NCBI RefSeq assembly: GCF_000717915.1
Contig: NZ_JOCX01000002.1
Location: forward strand, 186,001 to 250,000
From: Streptomyces sp. NRRL S-244
GTDB lineage: Bacteria; Actinomycetota; Actinomycetes; Streptomycetales; Streptomycetaceae
Length of the DNA: 64,000 nt
Direction of reading: 5' to 3'
In this document: positions 43,845 through 52,876 of the stretch, in pieces
Numbering within the stretch: position 1 is the first letter of the stretch
Layout of the letters: every line of letters begins with the position of its first letter
Program-made: the position numbers and the translations under genes
Notes under the pieces: generated by a model
The model's input: only the letters and a program-made list of their open reading frames with translations
What the model was told of the DNA's origin: nothing
Databases searched by the model: none

Positions 43845-45721
43845 CCGCTGTCGTCGCTGCTGCTGCTGCCGTCGCCGCTGCTGCCGTCGCCGTTCGTGTC
43901 GTTGTCGGGAAGTGCCGGTGCGGTGAACCGGGCGAGCGGGGCCGCGTCGGGATCGGGCCGTACGGCGCCGAGCAGCGGATTGGCCGCGATGGGGGACACC
44001 TTGACCTTCGCGCCGGGGCGCGGGGCCTGGATCACCTTTCCGTCGCCGACGTACAGGGCCACGTGGGTGGCGGTCGGGAAGTAGACCACCAGATCGCCGG
44101 GGCGCAGCTCGTCCAGGGGCACCTTGGGGAGCTGCGCCCACTGTTCCTGGCTGGTCCGGGGGATGGACCGGCCGGCGTGCGCCCAGGCCTGCGAGGTGAG
44201 CCCGGAGCAGTCGAAGGACCCGGGGCCCTCGGCGCCCCAGACGTACGGTTTGCCGATCTGCTCGGTGGCATAGGCCAGGGCGGCGCCGCCGGCGGCCGTG
44301 GGCGTACGGGGGGTGTCGGCGAGCCGGCCGGAGTCCAGCAGCTCCCGCTGCGCGGTGGCGGTGTTCGCGGCCTCGCGGGAGCCGAGCCGGGCGAGCTGCT
44401 CGGGGGTGAGCGAGGCGAGGACCCGCTCGACCTGCTTGAGCTTGAGGTCGACCTCCTGTTTGTGCCGCTTGCGCTGCGCGGTCAGGTTCTGCCGGGCGTC
44501 GAGGGACTTGCGGGCGGCGGTGGCGAGGAGGCCGGCGCGCTGCTCGCCGCGGGTGAGCCGGGCCAGCAGCCCCGCCCGCCGGGCGCCCTCGCGGGCGGCG
44601 AGCCGCCGCTGGTCCTGGGCGGCCTGGGGGTCGCCGGTGAGCAGCATCCGGGCGTACGGGGAGAAGCCGACGGCGCCCTGCTGGTACTGCTCCCGCGCCA
44701 CCCGCCCGGCGGCGGCCTTCTCGGCGCCGAGGGCGGTACGGGTCCTCGCGAGCTCGGCACTGAGCCGCCGCTCCTCGTCCTGCCCGGCCTTGAGCGCGAG
44801 TTCGGTGGCCTTGTACCGCTCGGCGGCGGCTTCGGCATCCCGATAGAGCCCCTGCAGCCGCGCGAGCAACTCCCCGACGCCGAGCCCCTGGAGTTCGGTG
44901 GCCCCTGCGCCGCTGAGTCCCGGCGCCCCGGCCCCTCCGCTGCCGGGGTCCCGCGTGGCGGTGGCGGCTGCGCCGGCGTCCCGCGTGGCGGTGGTGCCTG
45001 CGTCGGCGGGGTTCCGTGTGGCGGCGGCTCCTGCGGTGCCGGCGTCCCGCGTGGCGGTGGCCCCGGCGGTGCCGTCGCCCTGCCGGTCGGTGGCATCCGC
45101 CGCACCGGCGGCCCGCGAGTCGGCGCCGTCCGCCGAGTCGAGCCCCTGCGACGTGGTGGCACCGCGGGCGCCGGTGGTCCGGCGGGGGGTGGTGTCTTCC
45201 GGGTCGGGGTTCTGCGTTGCAGCGGCGTGCGCCGAGTCGAGGCCCTGCGGGGCGGTGGCACCGCGCGCACCGGGGGTCCGCCCGGGGGTGGTGTCCACCG
45301 AGTCGAGGCCCCGCCGGGCGGCGTCTGCGGTACCGGGATTCCGCGTGGCGAAGGCGCCGGTGGGGATGTCGCTCCGCCCGTCGGTGGCCCGCCGGCTGGT
45401 GGCGTTCGCCGAGCCGGGACCCTCGGGGGCGGTGGCGCCGGGGGGCCGGTGGGCGGTGGTGTCCGCCGAGTCGAGGCCCCGCCGGGCGGCGCTTCCGGTG
45501 ACGGGGGCCTGCGGGGCGGTGGCGTTCGCCGAGCCGTGGGCGGCCCGTGCGGTGGCGCCTCCGGGGTGGGGGGGTGCTGCGGCGGCACGGGGCTGCCGGG
45601 TCGTGGCGGCGGCCGAGTCCGCCAGGAAGTCGGGCACGGACCCGGCGTGGGTGACGGGGAGCGGCCCGGCCGACACGAACAGGGCGGCGATGCAGGCGGC
45701 ACGGAGCACGCGGCGTGACAT
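43751..45721 (-). CDS. Secreted NlpC/P60 (C40) cell-wall hydrolase with repetitive N-terminus
   Basis: A 656-residue exported protein. A signal peptide (MSRRVLRAACIAALFVSAGP) is followed by about 260 residues of low-complexity Ala/Thr/Pro/Asp repeats (recurring GLDSADT and RDAGTAG). A coiled coil (about 300-450) comes next, then the NlpC/P60 peptidase with Cys505 (FDCSGLTSQAW) and catalytic His in THVALYVG. Such enzymes cleave peptidoglycan stem peptides. The ATG at 45721 has GGAGGT at 6-nt spacing. Its 3' 94 bp overlap the monooxygenase gene in antisense. The expanded repeats are unusual compared with its RipA-like relatives. Confidence 0.88.
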   Translation of the reverse strand: MSRRVLRAACIAALFVSAGPLPVTHAGSVPDFLADSAAATTRQPRAAAAPPHPGGATARAAHGSANATAPQAPVTGSAARRGLDSADTTAHRPPGATAPEGPGSANATSRRATDGRSDIPTGAFATRNPGTADAARRGLDSVDTTPGRTPGARGATAPQGLDSAHAAATQNPDPEDTTPRRTTGARGATTSQGLDSADGADSRAAGAADATDRQGDGTAGATATRDAGTAGAAATRNPADAGTTATRDAGAAATATRDPGSGGAGAPGLSGAGATELQGLGVGELLARLQGLYRDAEAAAERYKATELALKAGQDEERRLSAELARTRTALGAEKAAAGRVAREQYQQGAVGFSPYARMLLTGDPQAAQDQRRLAAREGARRAGLLARLTRGEQRAGLLATAARKSLDARQNLTAQRKRHKQEVDLKLKQVERVLASLTPEQLARLGSREAANTATAQRELLDSGRLADTPRTPTAAGGAALAYATEQIGKPYVWGAEGPGSFDCSGLTSQAWAHAGRSIPRTSQEQWAQLPKVPLDELRPGDLVVYFPTATHVALYVGDGKVIQAPRPGAKVKVSPIAANPLLGAVRPDPDAAPLARFTAPALPDNDTNGDGSSGDGSSSSDDSGYSSTEAPATAATPAASATPAASATSATSAK

Positions 45722-46200
45722 GTGATCACCTCCAGGCGGCCGATGCTGCCACGCCCGGTATGACAAATCCCCCACCCGGGACGGCCAGTTCCCCACGCCC
45801 ACCCGTCCGGCCCACCGCTGCCGGCGGCGCGGCCCCCCGTCCGGCCCCCGGTAGCCGGACCCTGCGGGCGGCTTCGTGGTGGGCCGGTGCCGGGGGCGGG
45901 GTGGGGTGCCGTCCGGGGCGGGGCACGATTTATGGCGGCTGCTCCGGGTCGGGGAGGGGCTCGGGATCCACGCCCCACATCACGTTTTACGCCCCGGCCG
46001 ACACCCCACCCCACCGCCGACCCCGGCCGGTTCGGCCCCCGGCGCATCCGGCCCACCGTTGCCGGAGGCGCTGCCCACGTCCGGCCCCCTGGGCACGGGT
46101 CCGGGCGGAGCCCGGAGAAAGGGCGGGCGGGGAGAAGGCCCCGCGCAGCGGCAACCCGCGCACCGACCGGCAAGGGCTGCGGCCCCGGGTGCGGCTGGGA
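45722..46200. other. Intergenic region with an imperfect direct repeat
   Basis: About 480 bases without a supportable gene. A 45-bp unit at 45805-45849 (GTCCGGCCCACCGCTGCCGG start) recurs at 46046-46090 with about seven differences. The promoter of the NlpC/P60 gene should lie at the left end; CATACCGG on the minus strand near 45757 is a weak -10 candidate. I looked for a ydaO-type riboswitch and found no convincing core. Confidence 0.5.
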
Positions 46201-46587
46201 TCAGGAGTGGAGGAGGCGGGTCTTGGCCTCCTTGAACTCCTGGGGGGTGAGGAGGCCTTCCCGGGCCAGGGTGGCCAGTTGGGCCAGTTCCGTGGCCAGG
46301 CCGGCCGGCGGGGGCGTGGTCTGGCCGCCGTCGGTGGTCATCCGGCCGTCCGGAGCAGCCGACTTGGCCGGAGCCGTTTCGGGGCCCGCCGGAGCCACCG
46401 GCTGCGAGTCGGTGGGCTCGGCTCCCGGGCCCGCGGAGCCGGAGGCCTCGGCGCCGGCCGTCTCCGAGCCGGAGGGCTCCGCCGCCGGTGGCCGGCCCGC
46501 CGCTCGGGCGAGGAGGCCCTGGAGGAGGGGGCGGCCCGTGGGGCGGCGGGCCGGGTCCACTCTCGTGCCGACCGGGCGGATGAACAT
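46201..46587 (-). CDS. SHOCT-domain protein
   Basis: A 128-residue protein. MFIRPVGTRVDPARRPTGRPLLQG is followed by a Pro/Ala-rich linker and a C-terminal SHOCT domain (TELAQLATLAREGLLTPQEFKEAKTRLL). SHOCT is a short oligomerisation module. The ATG overlaps the stop of the DUF6325 gene by one base (TGATG). The two are a common pair in Streptomyces; the role is unknown. Confidence 0.85.
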   Translation of the reverse strand: MFIRPVGTRVDPARRPTGRPLLQGLLARAAGRPPAAEPSGSETAGAEASGSAGPGAEPTDSQPVAPAGPETAPAKSAAPDGRMTTDGGQTTPPPAGLATELAQLATLAREGLLTPQEFKEAKTRLLHS

Positions 46588-46976
46588 CAGGCCGCCTCCG
46601 TCCGCTCGGGCGGGATCCGGACCGAGCCGACGATGCGCCCGCCCGCCGCCCGTACCGCGATCGCCGCGTCCTCGGCCCACACGTGCTCCACGAGCAGCAG
46701 CAGCGCGCAGCTGCCCCGCTCCAGCAGCTGCGCCGACTCCTCGACGTCCTCCGCCCCGATCAGCTGCGCGGCCTCCCGGTGCCGCAGCAGCCCCAGCAGC
46801 TCCATGAACTCGTCGAACTCCGCCGCCAGCACCTCGCCCGCCGCCGTCTTCGTGACCACGAGCCCGTCGATCAGCCGTACGACCCCCGCCTTGCGCAGCC
46901 CCATCACGGCCTCGACCGCCGGTACCCGCAGCTGCTCCTCCGGGAAGGCCAGGACGATGAATTCCACTGGTCCCAT
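46587..46976 (-). CDS. DUF6325-type protein
   Basis: A 129-residue protein starting MGPVEFIVLAFPEEQLR with VMGLRKAGVVRLIDGLVVTK and LVEHVWAEDAAIAVRAAGGRIVGSV. I recall this as DUF6325, a family related to DUF1269. No signal or membrane segment. It is paired with the SHOCT protein and divergent from ftsW. The ATG at 46976 is preferred over an upstream extension. Confidence 0.85.
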   Translation of the reverse strand: MGPVEFIVLAFPEEQLRVPAVEAVMGLRKAGVVRLIDGLVVTKTAAGEVLAAEFDEFMELLGLLRHREAAQLIGAEDVEESAQLLERGSCALLLLVEHVWAEDAAIAVRAAGGRIVGSVRIPPERTEAA

Positions 46977-47032
46977 GTCTCGCCGCTCCCACTCGTGACC
47001 GATTCTGACTACTCCTCGGCACTCTATGACAT

Positions 47033-47057
47033 AAGCGGACATACCATCCGTCCGCTT
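47033..47057. promoter_or_regulatory. Inverted repeat between DUF6325 gene and ftsW-like gene
   Basis: AAGCGGAC (47033-47040) and GTCCGCTT (47050-47057), an 8-bp perfect match with a 9-nt spacer, 14 nt before the ftsW-type start. It is placed to act as an operator for the divergent promoters. Confidence 0.6.
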
Positions 47058-47071
47058 GCTACGTTTCCGAT

Positions 47072-48442
47072 ATGACCGCTCTGACGGCAGAGGTGGCGGA
47101 GCCCGCGCCGCCCCCGCCTCCCGACGGCTCCGCGTCCACGCGCAGAGGCGTCGAGCTGACGCTCCTCGCCGGAGCCGTCCTCATCTGCGTCCTCGGCCAC
47201 CTCTACGTCGGCCTCGCCACCACCGGCCGCGCCCCCGGATCCGCCGCCCGCTACGCGGCCGGGCTCGGGGGTGCGGCCCTGCTCGCGCACCTCGCCGTCC
47301 GCTTCCGGGCCCCGTACGCCGATCCGCTCGTGCTGCCCATCGCGGTCCTGCTCAACGGTCTCGGCCTGGTCCTGATCCAGCGGCTCGACCTGACCACTCC
47401 CGGCCATCTCACCGCCGGTGACCAACTGCGCTGGTCGGCGCTGGGCGTGGCCCTCTTCGTCCTCGTCGTCGTGCTGCTGCGCGACCACCGGGTGCTCCAG
47501 AAGTACGCGTACCTCTCCGTGGCCGCGGCCCTCGCGCTGATGCTCGTCCCCGTCTTCTTCCCGGCGGTCAACGGCGCGCACATCTGGATCCGGTTCGCCG
47601 GACTCTCCTTCCAGCCCGGCGAGTTCGCCAAGATCCTGCTCGCCGTGTTCTTCGCCGCCTACCTCGCCGCGAACCGCACCGCCCTCGCCCTCACCGGCCG
47701 CCGGCTGTTCTGGAAGCTGCGCCTGCTACCCGGCCGGGTCCTCGGCCCGATCCTCGCGATCTGGCTGCTCAGCGTCGGCGTGCTCGTCCTGGAGCGCGAT
47801 CTCGGGACCTCGCTGCTCTTCTTCGGGCTCTTCGTCGTCATGCTGTTCACCGCCACCGGCCGGATCGGCTGGATCGCGATCGGGCTGCTGCTCGCCGCGC
47901 TGGGCGCGTACGCCGTCGGCACCCTGGAGCCGCATGTGCACAGCCGCGTCGAGGACTGGCTGAATCCTTTCGCCTCCATCGAGAGGGGGGAAGGACCGGG
48001 CCAGCTCGCCCAGTCCCTCTTCGCCTTCGCCGCCGGTGGGCTGCTCGGCTCCGGGCTCGGCCACGGGCAGTCCTTCCTCATCGGCTTCGCCGCCAAGTCG
48101 GACTTCATCCTCGCCACCGCCGGCGAGGAGCTCGGCCTCGTCGGCCTCACCGCGATCCTGCTGCTCTACGGACTCCTCGTCCACCGAGGTTTTCGCGCCG
48201 GGCTCGCGCTGCGCGACCCCTTCGGCCGCCTCCTCGCCACCGGGCTCGCCTCGATCGTCGCGCTCCAGGTGTTCGTCATCGCCGGGGGAGTCACCGGGCT
48301 GATCCCGCTCACCGGCATGGCGATGCCCTTCCTCGCCCAGGGCGGCTCCTCCGTCGTCACCAACTGGGTCATCGTCGCGCTGCTCGTCCGGCTCGGCGAC
48401 AGCGCCGGCCGCCCCCGCCCGGCCGCAGGGGGCGGCGCGTGA
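47072..48442 (+). CDS. FtsW/RodA-family (SEDS) peptidoglycan glycosyltransferase
   Basis: A 456-residue protein with about ten to twelve membrane segments. The SEDS motifs are FQPGEFAKI, LVLERDLGTSLLFFGLF, and GLIPLTGMAMPFLAQGGSS near the C-terminus. SEDS proteins polymerise lipid II together with a class B penicillin-binding protein, which is the next gene, overlapping by 4 bp. No Shine-Dalgarno is clear before the ATG at 47072, so translation may be leaderless. Whether it serves division, elongation or spores is not settled by sequence. Confidence 0.93.
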   Translation: MTALTAEVAEPAPPPPPDGSASTRRGVELTLLAGAVLICVLGHLYVGLATTGRAPGSAARYAAGLGGAALLAHLAVRFRAPYADPLVLPIAVLLNGLGLVLIQRLDLTTPGHLTAGDQLRWSALGVALFVLVVVLLRDHRVLQKYAYLSVAAALALMLVPVFFPAVNGAHIWIRFAGLSFQPGEFAKILLAVFFAAYLAANRTALALTGRRLFWKLRLLPGRVLGPILAIWLLSVGVLVLERDLGTSLLFFGLFVVMLFTATGRIGWIAIGLLLAALGAYAVGTLEPHVHSRVEDWLNPFASIERGEGPGQLAQSLFAFAAGGLLGSGLGHGQSFLIGFAAKSDFILATAGEELGLVGLTAILLLYGLLVHRGFRAGLALRDPFGRLLATGLASIVALQVFVIAGGVTGLIPLTGMAMPFLAQGGSSVVTNWVIVALLVRLGDSAGRPRPAAGGGA

Positions 48443-49899
48443 TCCGGTACATCCGCTGGTGCGCGTACTTCTGCGCGCTGCTGCTCGCCGCCCTGCTCGT
48501 CAACGTGGCCCGGGTGCAGGTCTGGGAGGCCGCCGCGTACGGGGCGAACCCGGCCAACAAGCGCCCCGCCATCGAGCGCTACGCCGAGCCCCGCGGGGAC
48601 ATCCTGGTCGACGGGAGGCCCGTCACCGGATCCCGGGACAGCGGCCAGCTCCTGCGCTACGAGCGGACGTACGCCAACGGCCCGCTCTACGCGCCGGTCA
48701 CCGGGTTCTCCTCGCAGACGTACGGGACCAGCCTCCTGGAGCGCGCCGAGGACGCGGTCCTCTCGGGCACCGATCCGGGGCTCTCGGCCTTCCCGCTCTG
48801 GTACGACCTGGCCCGCGGCCGCCCGTCCGGCGGCAACGCGGAGACCACCGTACGGTCCGGCCCGCAACTGGCCGCGTACACCGGACTGGCGGGCCGGCGC
48901 GGCGCGGCCGTCGCCCTGGAGCCCGCCACCGGCAGGATCCTCGCGCTGGTCAGCAGCCCCTCGTACGACCCGGCGGCGCTCTCCGGCACCGGCGGGGCCG
49001 TCAAGGCGGCCTGGGCCCGGCTGAACGCGGACCCCGCCCGGCCGATGCTGAACCGGGCGCTGCGCGAGACGTACCCGCCCGGCTCCACCTTCAAGATCGT
49101 GACGGCGGCCGCGGCCCTGGACGCGGGCGTGGTCACCGATGTGGACGCGCCCACGCAGACCCCCGACCCCTACCCGCTGCCCGGCACCAGCACCCTCCTG
49201 CCGAACGCGGCCACCGGCTGCCAGGACGCCTCGATGGCCGAGGCGGTGCAGTGGTCCTGCAACACGGTGATGGCGAAGATCGGGGTACGGGTCGGACTGC
49301 GCGCGATGGTGGACGCCGCGCGCCGGTTCGGGTTCAACGAGGAGGGGCTGCGGGTGCCGGCCTGGGTCTCGCGGTCGAACTTCGACACGGACATGAGCCC
49401 GGACCAGCTGGCGCTGTCCTCGATCGGGCAGTTCAACACGACGGCCACACCGCTCCAGATGGCCATGGTCGCGGCGGCGGTCGCGAACGGCGGCGAGCTC
49501 ACGTCCCCGTACCTCGTCGACCGGACCACCCAGGACGACGGGGATCAGGTCCGGCGCGGGCAGCAGCACGGCCTGGGCCGGGCGATGAACCCGGCGACGG
49601 CGCTGCGGTTGCAGGAGATGATGGTGCAGGTGGTGGAGAACGGCACCGGGCGCAATGCCGCGATCCCGGGCGCGGTGGTCGGCGGCAAGACCGGCACCGC
49701 CCAGCACGGCGTCGGGAACGCCGGGACCCCGTACGCGTGGTTCATCGGCTGGGCGAAGGCCGAGGACGCGCCGCAGCCGGGGGTCGCGGTGGCGGTGGTG
49801 GTCGAGGACGCGGAGGCGCGCCGCGGGGACATCAGCGGCAACGGCGCGGCCGCCCCGATCGCCCGGGCGGTGATGGAGGCCGCGCTCGCCGCGCGTTGA
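48439..49899 (+). CDS. pbpA: Class B penicillin-binding protein (PbpA-like transpeptidase)
   Basis: A 486-residue transpeptidase with one N-terminal membrane segment (about 8-24). The dimerisation region is short. The active Ser216 (SxxK in GSTFK), SCN at 273-275 and KTG at 417-419 are all present. It cross-links peptidoglycan with the SEDS partner encoded immediately upstream (GTGA overlap). The length fits the actinobacterial PbpA group rather than the large FtsI proteins. Confidence 0.93.
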   Translation: MIRYIRWCAYFCALLLAALLVNVARVQVWEAAAYGANPANKRPAIERYAEPRGDILVDGRPVTGSRDSGQLLRYERTYANGPLYAPVTGFSSQTYGTSLLERAEDAVLSGTDPGLSAFPLWYDLARGRPSGGNAETTVRSGPQLAAYTGLAGRRGAAVALEPATGRILALVSSPSYDPAALSGTGGAVKAAWARLNADPARPMLNRALRETYPPGSTFKIVTAAAALDAGVVTDVDAPTQTPDPYPLPGTSTLLPNAATGCQDASMAEAVQWSCNTVMAKIGVRVGLRAMVDAARRFGFNEEGLRVPAWVSRSNFDTDMSPDQLALSSIGQFNTTATPLQMAMVAAAVANGGELTSPYLVDRTTQDDGDQVRRGQQHGLGRAMNPATALRLQEMMVQVVENGTGRNAAIPGAVVGGKTGTAQHGVGNAGTPYAWFIGWAKAEDAPQPGVAVAVVVEDAEARRGDISGNGAAAPIARAVMEAALAAR

Positions 49900-49911
49900 G
49901 CCGGGAACCCC

Positions 49912-51021
49912 CTACGCGGGATCCGACCCCTCCGCGATCGCCGCCTGCACCTCCGCAACCCGGTCCGCCTCCTCCGCCGCGAAGCGTTCGCGGTCCAGCG
50001 TCTCGGCGATCTCCTCGTCCTGGGTCATCAGCAGGTCCAGGTTGGAGTCGCCCATCTCGAAGACGCCCATGTCCAGGTACGCCTTCTGCAACCGCTCGCC
50101 CCACAGCCCGATGTCCTTCACGCACGGCACGATCCGGCTGAACAGCAGCTTCCGGAACAGGTGCAGGAACTCCGACTGCTCGGTGAACTCCGCGGCCTCC
50201 TTGCGGGAGATGCCGAAGTTCTCCAGCACCTCCACCCCGCGCAGCCGGTCCCGCATCAGGTAGCAGCCCTCGATCACGAACTCCTCGCGCTCGCGCAGCT
50301 CGGCGTCCGTCAACTGCTTGTAGTAGTCCCGCAGCGCCATCCGCCCGAACGCCACGTGCCGGGCCTCGTCCTGCATCACGTACGCCAGGATCTGCTTCGG
50401 CAGCGGCTTGTCGGTCGTATCGCGGATCATCCCGAACGCCGCCAGCGCCAGCCCCTCGATGAGCACCTGCATGCCCAGGTACGGCATGTCCCAGCGGGAG
50501 TCGCGCAGGGTGTCGCCGAGCAGCCCCTGGAGGCTGTCGTTGATCGGGTAGAGCATCCCGACCTTCTCGTGCAGGAAGCGGCCGAAGACCTCGGCGTGCC
50601 GGGCCTCGTCCATCGTCTGGGTCGCGGAGTAGAACTTCGCGTCCAGGTCCGGCACCGACTCCACGATCCGCGCCGCGCACACCATCGCGCCCTGCTCACC
50701 GTGCAGGAACTGGCTGAAGTTCCAGGCGGCGTAGTGCCGGCGCAGCTCCCCCTTGTCCTTCTCGGTGAGTCCGGCCCAGTGCCGGGTGCCGTAGAGGGTC
50801 AGTGCCTCGTCCGGGGTGCCGAGCGGGTTGTACGGGTCGACCTCCAGCTCCCAGTCGATGCGCTTGGCACCGTCCCACTGCTTGTCCTTGCCCTTCTGGT
50901 ACAGCGCGAGGAGCCGTTCGCGGCCACCGGCGTACTCCCAGCTGAAGCGGGCCGAACCGGAGGCCGGAACCTGCCAGACGTCCGCGCCCGGGTCCTTGGT
51001 GTAGAGCTCGTGCGTCGACAC
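49912..51021 (-). CDS. Ferritin-like diiron protein, R2-like
   Basis: A 369-residue helical protein of the ribonucleotide-reductase R2/ferritin superfamily. Possible iron ligands are in HGEQGA, TMDEARHAEVF, LIEGLALAA and QDEARHVAFG (two ExxH pairs). The length and ligand pattern fit R2-like oxidases, but the tyrosyl radical or ligand crosslink cannot be confirmed. GTG at 51021 follows GAGGCGAGGGGG. It is divergent from an AurF-like diiron gene and probably co-regulated with it. Confidence 0.85.
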   Translation of the reverse strand: MSTHELYTKDPGADVWQVPASGSARFSWEYAGGRERLLALYQKGKDKQWDGAKRIDWELEVDPYNPLGTPDEALTLYGTRHWAGLTEKDKGELRRHYAAWNFSQFLHGEQGAMVCAARIVESVPDLDAKFYSATQTMDEARHAEVFGRFLHEKVGMLYPINDSLQGLLGDTLRDSRWDMPYLGMQVLIEGLALAAFGMIRDTTDKPLPKQILAYVMQDEARHVAFGRMALRDYYKQLTDAELREREEFVIEGCYLMRDRLRGVEVLENFGISRKEAAEFTEQSEFLHLFRKLLFSRIVPCVKDIGLWGERLQKAYLDMGVFEMGDSNLDLLMTQDEEIAETLDRERFAAEEADRVAEVQAAIAEGSDPA

Positions 51022-51093
51022 TGACGCCCCCTCGCCTCGTGTACTTCCGTACAGGACTGGATGGTTGGCAGCGTCACACGTTGGTAGACGCGG

Positions 51094-51157
51094 GGTCAAC
51101 AAGTCGTGCGCAGGGGATTGACGGTCTTGCTGACAAGCAGTCTCATAACTGTTGACC
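51094..51157. promoter_or_regulatory. Distant inverted repeat between the two diiron genes
   Basis: GGTCAACA (51094-51101) and TGTTGACC (51150-51157) are perfect 8-bp complements 48 nt apart in the divergent promoter region. They may form the two half-sites of a looped operator for the TetR encoded beyond the AurF-like gene. Confidence 0.5.
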
Positions 51158-51190
51158 GCCGGTAACCCGATGAGCGAGGTATCCGAAGCC

Positions 51191-52120
51191 ATGACGACCG
51201 TGACCGATCGAAACGCGCTGCAGGACGCGCTCGGCCTCCTCAAGGACCGCGAGCAGGTCGCCGCACGGCTGCTCGAGTCCTCGGCCAAGCACTCCTTCGA
51301 CCCCGACAAGGAACTCGACTGGGACGCCCCGCCCATCGACGGCAAGTACTACTGGCCGCCCGAGCTGCTCTCCCTCTACGACACCCCGCTCTGGAAGAAG
51401 ATGGGCGAGGAGCAGCGCATCGACCTCTCCCGCCACGAGGCCGCGGCCCTCGGCTCCCTCGGCATCTGGTTCGAGATCATCCTGATGCAGCTGATGGTCC
51501 GGCACATCTACGACAAGTCGCTGACCAGCAATCACGTCCGGTACGCGCTCACCGAGATAGCCGACGAGTGCCGCCACTCCATGATGTTCGCCCGCATGAT
51601 CCAGAAGGCCGGTGCCCCCGCCTACCCCGTCTCCCGCACCAACCACAACCTCGCCCGCATCCTCAAGACGATCTCCACCACCCCCGGCTCCTTCGCCTGC
51701 ACCCTCCTCGGCGAGGAGATCCTCGACTGGATGCAGCGCCTCACCTTCCCCGACGAGCGCATCCAGCCCCTCGTGCGCGGAGTCACCCGCATCCACGTCA
51801 TCGAGGAGGCCCGGCACGTCCGCTACGCCCGCGAGGAACTGCGCCGCCAGATGCTGACCGCCCCGCGCTGGGAGCAGGAGCTGACCCGCGTCAGCTGCGG
51901 GCAGGCCGCCCGCGTCTTCTCGCTGGCCTTCGTCAACCCGAAGGTCTACGAGAACGTCGGCCTCGACCGGCGCGAGGCCCTCGCCCAGGTCCAGGCGAGC
52001 GGCCACCGGCGCGAGGTCATGCAGACGGGCGCCAAGCGGCTCACGGACTTCCTCGACGACATCGGCGTCCTGCGCGGAGTCGGCCGCAGGCTCTGGAAGA
52101 GCTCGGGACTCCTCGCCTGA
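51191..52120 (+). CDS. AurF-like diiron oxygenase
   Basis: A 309-residue protein of the p-aminobenzoate N-oxygenase AurF class. Diiron ligands are in LSRHEAAALGSLGIWFE, EIADECRHSMMF, GEEILDW and IEEARHVRYA. It is predicted to oxidise an amine or another small substrate. The ATG at 51191 (MTTVTDRNA) has GAGGT 10 nt upstream; ATG at 51170 and a TTG at 51152 are alternatives. It is followed by a TetR gene 29 nt later. The substrate is unknown, and no biosynthetic cluster surrounds it. Confidence 0.85.
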   Translation: MTTVTDRNALQDALGLLKDREQVAARLLESSAKHSFDPDKELDWDAPPIDGKYYWPPELLSLYDTPLWKKMGEEQRIDLSRHEAAALGSLGIWFEIILMQLMVRHIYDKSLTSNHVRYALTEIADECRHSMMFARMIQKAGAPAYPVSRTNHNLARILKTISTTPGSFACTLLGEEILDWMQRLTFPDERIQPLVRGVTRIHVIEEARHVRYAREELRRQMLTAPRWEQELTRVSCGQAARVFSLAFVNPKVYENVGLDRREALAQVQASGHRREVMQTGAKRLTDFLDDIGVLRGVGRRLWKSSGLLA

Positions 52121-52149
52121 ACCGGCTGTTTCGGGGCTACCCTGCGGGC

Positions 52150-52866
52150 ATGACGACCGTACGCGCGTACCGCAGGCTGAGCGTCGAGGAGCGGCGGGCC
52201 CAGCTCCTCGATGCCGCCTTGTCGCTGTTCGCGCACCGGGCCCCGGAGGAGGTCTCGCTCGACGACGTCGCCGAGGCGGCGGGCGTCTCGCGGCCCCTGG
52301 TCTACCGCTACTTCCCGGGCGGCAAGCAGCAGCTGTACGAGGCGGCCCTGCGCTCGGCGGCCGAGCTCCTGGAGCAGTGCTTCGCCGAACCGCAGGCCGG
52401 TCCGCTCACCCAGCGCCTCTCCCGGGCCCTGGACCGCTACCTGGCCTTCGTGGACGAGCACGACGCCGGCTTCTCGGCCCTCCTCCAGGGCGGCAGCGTC
52501 GTCGAGACCTCCCGTACGACGGCCACGGTGGACGGCATCCGCCGGGCCGCGGCCCAGCAGATCCTCTACCACCTGGCCGTCCCGGCCCCCGGCCCGCGGC
52601 TGCGGATGATGGTCCGCACCTGGATCACGGCGGTCGAGGCGGCCTCCCTGATCTGGATCGACGAGGGCAAGCAGCCCGAGGTCTCGGCCCTGCGCGACTG
52701 GCTGGTCGACCAGTTCATAGCCCTCCTGACGGCGACGGCCGCCACCGACCCGGAGACCGCCGCCGCGGCGCGGGCCGCGCTGGCCCTGGAATCGGCGGAC
52801 GGCCCGGTCGGCGTCCTGGCCCGCCGCGTGATCCCGGTGGTCTCCGAGGCCGCCCACCTGCTGTGA
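52150..52866 (+). CDS. TetR-family transcriptional regulator
   Basis: A 238-residue regulator with the HTH VEERRAQLLDAALSLFAHRAPEEVSLDDVAEAAGVSRPLVYRYFPGGKQQLYEAAL. TACCCT sits 6 nt before the ATG with no ribosome site, so a leaderless mRNA is likely. It probably controls the divergent diiron genes through the GGTCAACA sites. Confidence 0.9.
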   Translation: MTTVRAYRRLSVEERRAQLLDAALSLFAHRAPEEVSLDDVAEAAGVSRPLVYRYFPGGKQQLYEAALRSAAELLEQCFAEPQAGPLTQRLSRALDRYLAFVDEHDAGFSALLQGGSVVETSRTTATVDGIRRAAAQQILYHLAVPAPGPRLRMMVRTWITAVEAASLIWIDEGKQPEVSALRDWLVDQFIALLTATAATDPETAAAARAALALESADGPVGVLARRVIPVVSEAAHLL

Positions 52867-52876
52867 CACTGGTGGG

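Noticed and set aside
45722..46000. ydaO-type (c-di-AMP) riboswitch before the NlpC/P60 gene
   Set aside because: Cell-wall hydrolase genes of Streptomyces often carry it, but the conserved core elements could not be found on the minus strand here.
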